A stretch of 14,855 nt of DNA from an uncultured Collinsella sp. (lineage in GTDB: Bacteria; Actinomycetota; Coriobacteriia; Coriobacteriales; Coriobacteriaceae): the NCBI GenBank assembly GCA_900550785.1, contig URTL01000034.1, positions 1 through 14,855 on the forward strand. Direction: 5' to 3'. The notes under the pieces were generated by a model. The model was not told where the DNA came from. It did not search any database and saw only the letters and a program-made list of their open reading frames with translations. The translations under genes were made by a program, and so were the position numbers. Position 1 is the first letter of the stretch; every line of letters begins with the position of its first letter. Shown here piece after piece: positions 6,328-13,051 of this stretch.

Positions 6328-6418
6328 TGGCGGAGAGTCAGGGATTTGAACCCTGGAGACGCTTTTGACGCCTACACGATTTCCAATCGTGCTCCTTCGG
6401 CCACTCGGACAACTCTCC
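6328..6418 (-). tRNA. tRNA-Ser(GGA)
   Basis: The minus strand gives a class II tRNA of 91 nt with encoded CCA. The acceptor GGAGAGT pairs perfectly with ACTCTCC, and the discriminator is G. The anticodon loop TTGGAAA gives anticodon GGA (plus 6382-6384), reading UCC and UCU. A long variable arm and the T arm CAGGG/CCCTG are visible. Confidence 0.97.
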
Positions 6419-6434
6419 GTTAAATGCGAAAGTC

Positions 6435-6462
6435 AGTATACACGAGGAATCGAAAAGTGCAA
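6435..6462 (-). promoter_or_regulatory. Promoter of the tRNA-Ser genes
   Basis: On the minus strand, -35 TTGCAC (plus 6457-6462) and -10 TATACT (plus 6435-6440) are separated by 16 bp, and the -10 box ends 16 bp before the tRNA-Ser(GGA) 5' end. Confidence 0.75.
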
Positions 6463-6824
6463 ACAGAAAACTTGGCATTTTTTAAAGCGCTCGCTCCGCA
6501 CCCGTATCCGGCATGTGCCAGATGAGTACTAAAAAAGCATCCTGACCAGCCAGATCCCGCTCGATGATCTGTTCAAAATAGGTATTCATGAATGACGTGG
6601 CAGCGAATTTAAAAATTTTGAGGCAATCGATCGAACCGGTGGTATGCATTTCGTGACCACAACCCTGCAATCGGCGACCTGCGGTTTGACTCAGGTTGTC
6701 CTCGCCGCAGCGTATCTTGCTATCGAATCCGTCAAGCTCTTGGTCAGCATTTGGTTGGAATACGCATGAAGAGCCGTGTAAGCATGGGTATATGTGGAGG
6801 TCATGAGGTTGTAGCTGCATATTC

Positions 6825-6853
6825 TTGCAGCCTGGGAGGTTGAAAGATATTAT
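6825..6853 (+). promoter_or_regulatory. Promoter of the rpsF-ssb-rpsR-rplI operon
   Basis: TTGCAG (6825-6830) and TATTAT (6848-6853) are separated by 17 bp. A 6-6-6 inverted repeat, GCTGCA/TGCAGC (6814-6831), overlaps the -35 box. Transcription would start near 6860, giving a leader of about 65 nt. Confidence 0.65.
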
Positions 6854-6869
6854 TACCAAGTCTTTTCCT

Positions 6870-6898
6870 GCTTCAGGCGCACCTTCACGACCTGAAGC
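6870..6898 (+). promoter_or_regulatory. Leader hairpin of the rpsF operon
   Basis: GCTTCAGG (6870-6877) pairs with CCTGAAGC (6891-6898) around a 13-nt loop, ending 12 nt before the ribosome binding site GAGGAGGTGA. Its position fits the autoregulatory leader that the S6:S18 complex binds in many bacteria, but the CCG trinucleotide typical of that motif is not evident in the loop, so the assignment is tentative. Confidence 0.45.
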
Positions 6899-6924
6899 CA
6901 CATTTGCCCAGAGGAGGTGACAAT

Positions 6925-7218
6925 ATGAAGGCTTATGAACTGCTGTTCTTTGTTGACCCGTCGCTCGACCCCGAGACTCGTCTCGCTGTTATGAAGCGTA
7001 TCGATACCACGATCGCTGAGGGCGCTGGCAAGGTCGACTCCGTTGACGAGTGGGGCAAGCGCAAGCTCGCCTACGAGATCAACGACCTCACCGATGGTGA
7101 CTACACCCTCATCAACTTCCACGCAGATCCTACCCAGATCGCCGAGCTTGATCGCGTCCTGCGCATCACCGACGCTGTGGTCCGCCACATGATCGTCCGT
7201 CGCGACGACCAGGAGTAA
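6925..7218 (+). CDS. rpsF: 30S ribosomal protein S6
   Basis: The 97-aa protein has normal S6 length and fold pattern: first strand YELLFFVDPS, helix, then the conserved WGKRKLAYEINDLTDGDYTLINF, and the RVLRITDAVVRHMIVR helix-strand at the end. S6 binds the central domain of 16S rRNA as a dimer with S18, encoded two genes downstream. The start at 6925 follows GAGGAGGTGA (6911-6920), one of the strongest Shine-Dalgarno sequences in the window; an in-frame start at 6904 would lie upstream of it. It is the first gene of its operon. Confidence 0.98.
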   Translation: MKAYELLFFVDPSLDPETRLAVMKRIDTTIAEGAGKVDSVDEWGKRKLAYEINDLTDGDYTLINFHADPTQIAELDRVLRITDAVVRHMIVRRDDQE

Positions 7219-7266
7219 GACTGTCGTTTTGGACTGGGCTAGTGCCCCAAGAGGAAGTAGTGAGTT

Positions 7267-7719
7267 ATGAGCATCAATCGAGTGAACATCACCGGTAACC
7301 TCACCCGCGATCCCGAGCTGCGCGCCACCGCCGGCGGAACCCAGGTTCTGTCCTTTGGCGTCGCCGTGAACGATCGTCGCCGCAACGCGCAGACTGGCGA
7401 GTGGGAGGACTATCCCAACTTTGTCGACTGCACCATGTTCGGCACCCGCGCCGAGGCCGTGAGCCGTTTCCTGGCAAAGGGAAACAAGGTCGCGATCGAG
7501 GGCAAGCTGCGCTACAGCTCTTGGGAGCGCGACGGTCAGCGCAGGAGCAAGCTTGAGGTCATCGTCGATGAGATCGAGTTTATGAGCTCCCGTGGTGGCC
7601 AGGGTGGCTACGATCAGGGCGGTTACGCCCCCGCAGCTCCCGCGCCCGCAGCACGTCCTGCCGCACCGGTGGCTACGCCGCCCGCGGTCGACGTCTACGA
7701 TGAGGACATCCCGTTCTAA
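7267..7719 (+). CDS. ssb: Single-stranded DNA-binding protein
   Basis: The 150-aa product has an N-terminal OB fold (about residues 1-110) with family landmarks NRVNITGNLTRDPELR, FVDCTMFGTRAEAV and GNKVAIEGKLRYSSWE. A Gly/Ala/Pro-rich linker follows, then the acidic C-terminal tip DEDIPF that recruits partner proteins such as PriA, RecO and Pol III chi-type factors in other bacteria. It covers single-stranded DNA at forks, where DnaB, encoded downstream, also works. GAGGAAG (7251-7257) lies 9 nt before the ATG. The linker is short, as in essential housekeeping SSB proteins of actinobacteria. Confidence 0.98.
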   Translation: MSINRVNITGNLTRDPELRATAGGTQVLSFGVAVNDRRRNAQTGEWEDYPNFVDCTMFGTRAEAVSRFLAKGNKVAIEGKLRYSSWERDGQRRSKLEVIVDEIEFMSSRGGQGGYDQGGYAPAAPAPAARPAAPVATPPAVDVYDEDIPF

Positions 7720-7746
7720 GGGTTGTTCACCTATTTTTGAGTGAGA

Positions 7747-7772
7747 GGCGGCTTCGGCTCGCCGAAGTTGCC
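7747..7772 (+). promoter_or_regulatory. Intercistronic hairpin before rpsR
   Basis: An 11-bp stem (7747-7757 with 7762-7772, two G-T wobbles) closes a CTCG tetraloop. There is no T run, so it is not a terminator. It lies 4 nt before the weak ribosome binding site GAAAGG (7777-7782) of rpsR and could limit mRNA decay, mark a processing site or tune S18 translation. Confidence 0.55.
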
Positions 7773-7791
7773 AAATGAAAGGTATTTTGAC

Positions 7792-8058
7792 ATGGCTAAT
7801 GATTATTCTGCACGTCAGCCGCGTCGTAAGTACTGCCAGTTCTGCAAGGAGAACACTGAGTTCATCGACTATAAGGACACTCAGCTTCTCCGTAAGTACA
7901 TGACCGACCGTGGCAAGATCAAGCCCCGTCGCGTCACTGGCGCTTGCACGCAGCATCAGCATGACATCGCCAACGCCATCAAGCGCGCCCGCGAGATGGC
8001 TCTCCTGCCGTACACCGTCCCCGTGGTTTCCTCTCGTGGCAACCGCGACCGCGGCTAA
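7792..8058 (+). CDS. rpsR: 30S ribosomal protein S18, zinc-type
   Basis: The 88-aa protein has the core S18 segment with YKDTQLLRKYMTDRGKIKPRR and the C-terminal AIKRAREMALLPYT. It retains three cysteines and a histidine: CQFC near the N-terminus and C-x-x-H in RRVTGACTQHQ, the pattern of zinc-binding C+ ribosomal proteins. Genomes often carry a second cysteine-free S18 for zinc starvation; none is seen here. The start at 7792 has GAAAGG at 9 nt; the open frame reaches 7741 through a GTG that has no Shine-Dalgarno. S18 partners S6 in the 30S platform. Confidence 0.97.
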   Translation: MANDYSARQPRRKYCQFCKENTEFIDYKDTQLLRKYMTDRGKIKPRRVTGACTQHQHDIANAIKRAREMALLPYTVPVVSSRGNRDRG

Positions 8059-8073
8059 GAAGGGAGACGCATC

Positions 8074-8613
8074 ATGAAGGTTATTCTTCTCGATGAGATC
8101 AAGGGCAAGGGCGGCGAGGGTGACGTCGTAGAGGTCGCTCAGGGTTACGCTGAGAACTTCCTGTTCCCCAAGAAGCTCGCTGTTGCCGCCACCAAGGGCA
8201 ACCTCAAGCAGCTTGACGAGCGTCGCAACAACATCGCCAAGCGCGAGGCCGTCCGTCTGGCTACCGCCAACGAGACCAAGGCTGCCTTCGAGGGCAAGCA
8301 GGTCACCGTTGACGTCAAGGTTGGCGACGAGGGCATCCTCTTTGGCTCCGTTACCGCCGCTATGATCGCTGACGCCATCAAGGATCAGCTCGGTATGGAC
8401 ATCGACCGCAAGCGCGTCGAGCTCGGTAAGCCCATCAAGGTTGCCGGTGCCCACACCGTCGCTATCTCGCTGTACCGCGAGATCAAGGCCGAGGTTGTCG
8501 TTCTCGTCGGCGTTACCGCCGAGGAGCTCGCTGCCGAGGCTGAGGTTGAGGAGACCGCTGAGGTCGCCGAGGCCGAGACCGCCGAGGTCGAGACCGAGGC
8601 TGCTGCCGAGTAG
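8074..8613 (+). CDS. rplI: 50S ribosomal protein L9 with acidic tail
   Basis: The 179-aa product begins with the L9 N-domain, MKVILLDEIKGKGGEGDVVEV and GYAENFLFPKKLAV, then a long connecting helix and the C-domain (about residues 75-150). L9 sits near the L1 stalk and helps keep reading frame. About 30 residues beyond the normal end form a tail composed almost only of A, E, V and T with a loose AEVxET repeat. In the signature GYAENFLFP, glutamate replaces the usual arginine (GYARN). The ATG has GGGAG (8062-8066) 7 nt before it. A strong terminator ends the operon 33 bp later. Confidence 0.97.
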   Translation: MKVILLDEIKGKGGEGDVVEVAQGYAENFLFPKKLAVAATKGNLKQLDERRNNIAKREAVRLATANETKAAFEGKQVTVDVKVGDEGILFGSVTAAMIADAIKDQLGMDIDRKRVELGKPIKVAGAHTVAISLYREIKAEVVVLVGVTAEELAAEAEVEETAEVAEAETAEVETEAAAE

Positions 8614-8645
8614 CATTTGCTGCAACGCAACAATCTTGTTCTAAG

Positions 8646-8684
8646 AAGGGCGCTCTGGGAGACCAGGGCGCCCTTTTATTTTTT
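8646..8684 (+). terminator. Terminator of the rpsF operon
   Basis: AAGGGCGCTCTGG (8646-8658) pairs with CCAGGGCGCCCTT (8663-8675), 13 bp with one T-G wobble, around a GAGA tetraloop. A T-rich tail follows (8674-8684). It separates the ribosomal-protein operon from dnaB. Confidence 0.95.
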
Positions 8685-8718
8685 GCGCTGGGTGAGTGTC
8701 GTGGCAGTCATTGAGATG

Positions 8719-8738
8719 CGGTCCCGTGTATGGGACCG
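8719..8738. repeat. Hairpin in the dnaB upstream region
   Basis: CGGTCCC (8719-8725) and GGGACCG (8732-8738) form a perfect 7-bp stem with a 6-nt loop and no T run. It lies 120 bp before the dnaB start, upstream of the twin palindromes. Confidence 0.4.
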
Positions 8739-8768
8739 TTCATCCGTTTGGTTCGGTGATGATTGCCA

Positions 8769-8796
8769 AGCCGCGGCTCGATTTATAGCCGCGGCT
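8769..8796. promoter_or_regulatory. Twin AGCCGCGGCT palindromes before dnaB
   Basis: The 10-bp sequence AGCCGCGGCT, itself a perfect palindrome, occurs at 8769-8778 and again at 8787-8796, with 8 bp CGATTTAT between. A -35-like TTGCCA (8763-8768) and a -10-like TATAGC (8784-8789) flank and overlap the copies, although their 15-bp spacing is short. This layout suggests a two-site operator; the pair could also fold as one 10-bp stem with an 8-nt loop. Confidence 0.5.
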
Positions 8797-8837
8797 GATA
8801 CTATGGATGCTCGCAAGCGATATGAATGAGGACGCTC

Positions 8838-10229
8838 ATGGCATATGACGATAGGGAGACGGGGCTGACGGTCGAGGACCGTGGCTCTAAGTTGGGTCTC
8901 CCCCAAAACCAAGATGCAGAGGCCAACGTACTGGCCGCTATGCTGCTGTCGCCCGAGGTGGTCGAGGAGGCCCAGGTCGAGCTGCAGCCCGATGACTTCT
9001 ACCGGCCCATTCATAAGACCATCTACACCGCGATGGTCGATATGTACAACAGCCGCATTCCCATCGACTCTATCTCGCTGATCGATTACCTGCGCAGCAT
9101 CAACAAGCTTGATGCCGTGGGCGGCGAGGCCTACATTTTGGAGCTGATGGGTCAGACCCTGTCGCTCGTGAACTGGCAGCACCATGCCGCCATCGTCCGT
9201 CGCGACTCGATGCTACGCGAGCTGATCGGTGCCACCAACGAGATCAACGCACTGGCCTATAACGCCCCTACCGACACCAAAGAGGTCGTGGAGCTGGCCG
9301 AGAGCAAGCTGCTCAAGGTCACGGCGCGCGAGGTCAAGTCGAGCTATAAGACACTGACCGAGTTTATGGTCGAGGCCTATAACGAGGCCGAGGAAGTGTG
9401 TAAGGCCGGCGGACAGGCCGCGGGCGTGCCCACCGGCTTCCCGTCGCTCGACCGCATGCTTATGGGTTTCCGCGAGGGCCAGCTCATCATTATCGGCGCC
9501 CGCCCTGCCGTGGGTAAGACGTCGTTCGCTCTGAACCTGGCGCTGAATGCCGCCGCTGCGGGCTATACCGTTGGCTTCTTTTCGCTGGAGATGTCGGGCA
9601 AGGAAATTGCCCAGCGCCTGATTTGCGCCTACGCCATGATTTCGATCAGCGACTTCCGTACGGGCCGCATTAGCCCCGAGCAGTGGGCCAATATCAACGA
9701 GGCCACGCAGACTTTGTCTAAGCTCGACATTCTGATTGACGATACGCCCGGCACCACGGTGACCGAGATCCGCGCCAAGAGCCGCCGCATGCTTCACAAC
9801 AAGGAGAAGGCCATCATTATCCTGGACTACCTGCAGCTGGTGAGTCCTCCGCCGGGGCGTCGCTCCGAGAGCCGTACCGTCGAGGTCTCCGAGATGTCGC
9901 GTGGTTTAAAGATCATGGCCAAGGAGCTCAAGATTCCGTTGATCGCGCTGTCGCAGCTGTCGCGTCAGGTCGAGTCCCGTACCGGCAAACGCCCGCAGCT
10001 TTCCGACCTGCGTGAATCGGGCTCCATCGAGCAGGACGCCGACATCGTTATGTTCTTGGACCGCTCCGCCGACGAGGCCGAGGCCTCGCGTGACGATCGA
10101 CCCGACGAGGGCGTTACGCGTATCGTCGTGGCCAAGAACCGTTCGGGCCCGATCGGTGACGTCGACCTGATGTTCCTGCCGGCATCCACCAAGTTCTATG
10201 AGCTTGATGGGGCGCATACCGAGGAGTAG
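8838..10229 (+). CDS. dnaB: Replicative DNA helicase DnaB
   Basis: The 463-aa protein matches DnaB throughout. The N-terminal domain begins with PQNQDAEANVLAAMLLSPE; the RecA-like C-terminal motor carries Walker A GARPAVGKTS (220-229), Walker B IIILDYLQL (326-334), the SQLSRQVESR stretch and the hexamer-contact arginine region DLRESGSIEQDADIVMFLDR. DnaB unwinds DNA at the fork as a hexamer loaded by a helicase loader and binds primase. The ATG at 8838 has GAGG (8828-8831) at 6 nt, and is preferred to the ATG at 8826, which has none. No intein is present. It follows the ribosomal-protein operon after a strong terminator, with its own upstream control region. Confidence 0.97.
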   Translation: MAYDDRETGLTVEDRGSKLGLPQNQDAEANVLAAMLLSPEVVEEAQVELQPDDFYRPIHKTIYTAMVDMYNSRIPIDSISLIDYLRSINKLDAVGGEAYILELMGQTLSLVNWQHHAAIVRRDSMLRELIGATNEINALAYNAPTDTKEVVELAESKLLKVTAREVKSSYKTLTEFMVEAYNEAEEVCKAGGQAAGVPTGFPSLDRMLMGFREGQLIIIGARPAVGKTSFALNLALNAAAAGYTVGFFSLEMSGKEIAQRLICAYAMISISDFRTGRISPEQWANINEATQTLSKLDILIDDTPGTTVTEIRAKSRRMLHNKEKAIIILDYLQLVSPPPGRRSESRTVEVSEMSRGLKIMAKELKIPLIALSQLSRQVESRTGKRPQLSDLRESGSIEQDADIVMFLDRSADEAEASRDDRPDEGVTRIVVAKNRSGPIGDVDLMFLPASTKFYELDGAHTEE

Positions 10230-10256
10230 GACAGGCGCCCGTTGCACGGGTATACT
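10228..10256 (+). promoter_or_regulatory. Candidate promoter of purA
   Basis: AGGACA (10228-10233), overlapping the dnaB stop codon, and TATACT (10251-10256) are 17 bp apart. The -10 box is near consensus; the -35 box matches four of six bases. The start of transcription would fall near 10263, giving a leader of about 58 nt. Confidence 0.6.
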
Positions 10257-10272
10257 GGGAATGTTTTGTGCT

Positions 10273-10295
10273 TCTGCGCACTTGCGGTGTGCGGA
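10273..10295 (+). promoter_or_regulatory. Leader hairpin of purA
   Basis: TCTGCGCAC (10273-10281) pairs with GTGTGCGGA (10287-10295), 9 bp with two G-T wobbles, around TTGCG. It lies 15 nt before the GAGGAG ribosome binding site. I see no match to a known purine or PRPP riboswitch in so short a leader. Confidence 0.4.
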
Positions 10296-10320
10296 CAGTC
10301 CATGAATGTGAGGAGTAAAC

Positions 10321-11607
10321 ATGCCGTCAACCGTTTTGGTCGGTGCCCAGTGGGGCGATGAGGGCAAGGGTAAGATCTGCGACCTGGTCGCCGGCGACTT
10401 TGATGCCGTCGTGCGCTATTCGGGCGGCAACAACGCCGGCCACACCATCGTCGTCAACGGCAAGAAGTACGGCCTGCACCAGGTGCCCTCCGGCATCATG
10501 TATTCCGACCACGTGTCGGTGATCGGTAACGGCTGCGTCGTCAACCCCAAGGTTGTCCTTGAGGAGATCGACATGTTCGAGGCCGACGGTATCACCACCA
10601 AGAACCTCAAGATTAGCGGCAACGCGCATGTCATCATGCCGTACCACATCGATCTGGATGGCGCCTTTGAGCAGAAGCTCGGCAAGAAGAACATCGGTAC
10701 CACCAAGCGCGGCATCGGTCCGTGCTATCAGGACAAGATGGCCCGCATTGGCCTGCGCATGCAGGACATGCTGGACGAGGTACTGTTCCGCGACAAGCTG
10801 GAGACCGCTCTCGCCCGCGTGAACCCCGAGCTCGAGCTCATCTACAACCTGCCCACCTACACCGTGGACCAGATTTGCGACGAGTACCTGCCGATGGCCG
10901 AGCGCCTGCGTCCCTACATCACCGAGACGAGCCTGCTGCTCAACAACATGATCGATGAGGGCAAGGACCTGCTGTTTGAGGGCGCCCAGGCGACGCTGCT
11001 CGACATCGACCACGGTACCTATCCGTACGTGACGTCTTCCAACTGCACCGCCGGCGGCGCCATCACCGGCTCCGGCGTCGGTATGAAGAACGTCGACCGC
11101 GTGCTGGGCGTCATGAAGGCCTATATCACCCGCGTCGGTTCGGGCCCCATGCCCACCGAGCTTTCCTATGAGTCCGAGGCCGGTCACACGCTGACCGAGG
11201 AGGGCTACGAGTACGGCGTGACCACCGGTCGCCGTCGTCGCTGCGGCTGGTTCGACGGCCCCATCGCCAACTACGCCTCGCGCGTCAACGGCCTCACCGA
11301 TATCGCCATGACCAAGCTCGACGTGCTTTCGGCTTTCGACACCATTAAGGTGTGCGTGGCCTACGACGTCGACGGCGAGCGCTACACGAGCGTGCCCGAG
11401 CACCAGGTGCGCTTTGAGCATGCCAAGCCCATCTACGAGGAGCTCCCCGGCTGGAAGTGCGATATCACCGGTTGCCGCAGCTTTGACGAGCTGCCGCAAG
11501 AGGCTCAGGACTACGTGGCGTTTATCGAGGATCTGGCACACACCCGCGTGACGTTCATTGGCGTTGGCGCCGGTCGCGAGCAGATCATCAACCGATTCTG
11601 GAAGTAA
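10321..11607 (+). CDS. purA: Adenylosuccinate synthase
   Basis: The 428-aa cytosolic enzyme has normal length and joins IMP and aspartate using GTP, the first step to AMP. The N-terminal GTP-binding motif GAQWGDEGKGK spans 8-18, with the catalytic aspartate at D13 and the catalytic histidine at H41 in GGNNAGHTIV. The PurA signatures GTTKRGIGPCY, GDLLFEGAQATLLD-type and TTGRRRRCGWFD are all seen. The ATG has GAGGAG at 10310-10315, 5 nt away. A candidate promoter and leader hairpin lie upstream. purD, of the same pathway, follows in the same direction after a structured 118-bp gap. Confidence 0.98.
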   Translation: MPSTVLVGAQWGDEGKGKICDLVAGDFDAVVRYSGGNNAGHTIVVNGKKYGLHQVPSGIMYSDHVSVIGNGCVVNPKVVLEEIDMFEADGITTKNLKISGNAHVIMPYHIDLDGAFEQKLGKKNIGTTKRGIGPCYQDKMARIGLRMQDMLDEVLFRDKLETALARVNPELELIYNLPTYTVDQICDEYLPMAERLRPYITETSLLLNNMIDEGKDLLFEGAQATLLDIDHGTYPYVTSSNCTAGGAITGSGVGMKNVDRVLGVMKAYITRVGSGPMPTELSYESEAGHTLTEEGYEYGVTTGRRRRCGWFDGPIANYASRVNGLTDIAMTKLDVLSAFDTIKVCVAYDVDGERYTSVPEHQVRFEHAKPIYEELPGWKCDITGCRSFDELPQEAQDYVAFIEDLAHTRVTFIGVGAGREQIINRFWK

Positions 11608-11629
11608 TCGGGACTATTTGGTTATTGCG

Positions 11630-11671
11630 ATATACCCCTTTGCAGCCCGGACGGGCGGCCGAGGGGTATAT
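11630..11671. terminator. Long-stem inverted repeat between purA and purD
   Basis: ATATACCCCT (11630-11639) pairs perfectly with AGGGGTATAT (11662-11671). The 22-nt interior holds a small GCCC/GGGC hairpin. TTTGCTTG follows, a weak T tail. It may terminate purA transcription, or act as a leader structure or operator of purD. Confidence 0.5.
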
Positions 11672-11683
11672 TTGCTTGCAAAG

Positions 11684-11702
11684 GGCTCGCGCGGAGCGAG
11701 CC
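11684..11702. repeat. Second hairpin before purD
   Basis: GGCTCGC (11684-11690) and GCGAGCC (11696-11702) form a perfect 7-bp stem with a 5-nt loop GCGGA, ending 11 nt before the purD ribosome binding site. Together with the preceding long stem it gives the purA-purD gap two consecutive RNA hairpins. Confidence 0.5.
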
Positions 11703-11725
11703 GTTCATCCATAGAGGAGGCACCC

Positions 11726-13030
11726 TTGAAGGCGGACACTCAAACCATCGACATCCTGTTGTTGGGCAGCGGCGGCCGCGAGCATGCTCTGGCAGCAAAG
11801 CTCGCAGCATCACCGCGCGCCGGCAAGCTCTACATTGCGCCGGGTAACGGCGGCACCGCGAGCTGCGGCGAGAACGTTGTTCTCGACGACTGCGATCCTG
11901 CGGCCGTGGCGGCGTTTGCGCAGAGCCACGGATGCGGACTCGTGGTAATTGGCCCCGAGGCTCCGCTCGTGGCGGGCGTTGCAGACGCCGTCCGCGCGGC
12001 GGGCATCCCGTGCTTTGGCCCGGGTGCCGAGGGCGCCCAGATGGAGGGCTCCAAGCTGTTCTCCAAGCAGCTCATGGAGCGCGCCGGTATCCCGACGGCA
12101 GCCTACGGCTCGTTTACCGACGAGGCTTCGGCTCTTGCCTATGTGCGTGAGCAGGGCGCTCCGCTGGTCGTCAAGGCTGACGGCCTGGCCGCAGGCAAGG
12201 GCGTTATCGTGGCGACTGAGCTCGAGCAGGCCGAGGAGGCCGTGCGCGAGTGTTTTGGCGGCACCTTTGGCGATGCCGGCAACACCGTGGTCATCGAGGA
12301 GATGCTGACCGGCCCCGAGTGCTCGCTGCTGGCCTTTACCGACGGCAAGACCGTGCGCCCCATGGCTACCTCGCAGGACCACAAGCGCGCGCTTGAGGGC
12401 GACCTTGGTCCCAACACCGGCGGCATGGGCGTCTACAGCCCGGTGCCCATCGTGACTGACGAGGAGCACGCCACCATGGTGGCGGTCATGGAGCAGACCG
12501 TGGCCGAGCTCGCTGCCGAGGGTATCGACTACCGCGGCTGCCTGTACGGCGGCTTTATGCTCACCCCCGCCGGTCCCAAGGTGCTGGAGTTCAATGCCCG
12601 CTTTGGCGACCCCGAGACGCAGGTCGTGCTGCCGCGCCTTAAGAACGACCTGGTCGAGGTCATGCTGGCTTGTGCCAACTGCGAGCTCGATCAGATTGAG
12701 CTCGACTGGCGTGACGAGTGGGCCGTGGCCGTTGTCCTGACGAGCGCGGGCTACCCCGGCAGCTACGAGAAAGGAAAGGTCATCACCGGTATTGAGGATG
12801 CCGAGGCCATGGAGAACGTGACCGTGTACCATGCGGGAACTGCCGTGGTGGACGGTCAGCTCGTGACCAATGGCGGCCGCGTGCTTGCCGTGACCGCTCT
12901 GGGCGACACGTTCGAGAACGCTCGCAACCTTGCCTACGAGGCCTGCGAGAAGATTGATTTTGAGGGCAAGACCCTGCGTCACGACATCGGCCTGCGCGCG
13001 CTGCGCGGCCGCGACGCCTGGGATGCCTAA
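11726..13030 (+). CDS. purD: Phosphoribosylamine-glycine ligase (GAR synthetase)
   Basis: The 434-aa enzyme catalyses the second step of IMP synthesis, ATP-dependent joining of phosphoribosylamine and glycine. It shows the N-terminal GSGGREHAL (about 14-22), GPEAPLVAGVADAVRAAGIPCFGP, the ATP-grasp loop VVKADGLAAGKGV, TGGMGVYSPVP and the metal-binding EFNARFGDPETQ. The start is a TTG at 11726, chosen because GAGGAGG (11714-11720) is 5 nt away and homologues begin here; the frame stays open back into purA but the extra 56 codons overlap purA and the hairpins. The TTG start may lower translation. nudF-like follows 21 bp later, so the two are probably co-transcribed. Confidence 0.95.
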   Translation: MKADTQTIDILLLGSGGREHALAAKLAASPRAGKLYIAPGNGGTASCGENVVLDDCDPAAVAAFAQSHGCGLVVIGPEAPLVAGVADAVRAAGIPCFGPGAEGAQMEGSKLFSKQLMERAGIPTAAYGSFTDEASALAYVREQGAPLVVKADGLAAGKGVIVATELEQAEEAVRECFGGTFGDAGNTVVIEEMLTGPECSLLAFTDGKTVRPMATSQDHKRALEGDLGPNTGGMGVYSPVPIVTDEEHATMVAVMEQTVAELAAEGIDYRGCLYGGFMLTPAGPKVLEFNARFGDPETQVVLPRLKNDLVEVMLACANCELDQIELDWRDEWAVAVVLTSAGYPGSYEKGKVITGIEDAEAMENVTVYHAGTAVVDGQLVTNGGRVLAVTALGDTFENARNLAYEACEKIDFEGKTLRHDIGLRALRGRDAWDA

Positions 13031-13051
13031 AATCCGAGAGGAATGAGACGG

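Larger units (their letters stand above)
6482..6901 (-). other. AT-richer stretch with a doubtful 139-codon open frame
   Basis: The 340-odd bases from 6480 to the rpsF promoter are clearly less GC-rich than the flanking genes. A minus-strand frame of 139 codons spans 6482-6901, but its first codons overlap the rpsF promoter and leader, and none of its ATG codons has a ribosome binding site. Its last 50 or so codons (from about 6635 down to 6482) read more like protein, with a hydrophobic and aromatic helix-like stretch KIFKFAATSFMNTYFEQI. It may be the 3' remnant of a decayed or transferred gene, or chance. I recognise no family. Confidence 0.2.

Noticed and set aside
6070..6423. 117-codon plus-strand open frame with GGGGGIRTL and RVRDLNPG strings
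   Set aside because: These strings are the well-known false translations of tRNA genes; the frame runs through the tRNA remnant and both tRNA-Ser genes.
6853..8625. 590-codon minus-strand open frame opposite rpsF-ssb-rpsR-rplI
   Set aside because: Shadow frame over four certain genes; composition rich in L, V, D and G without motifs.
10327..11541. 404-codon minus-strand open frame opposite purA
   Set aside because: Shadow of purA; no ribosome binding site or recognisable domain.
11558..11725. 56-codon N-terminal extension of purD
   Set aside because: It overlaps the end of purA and crosses two hairpins; the TTG at 11726 has an ideal ribosome site and fits homologue length.
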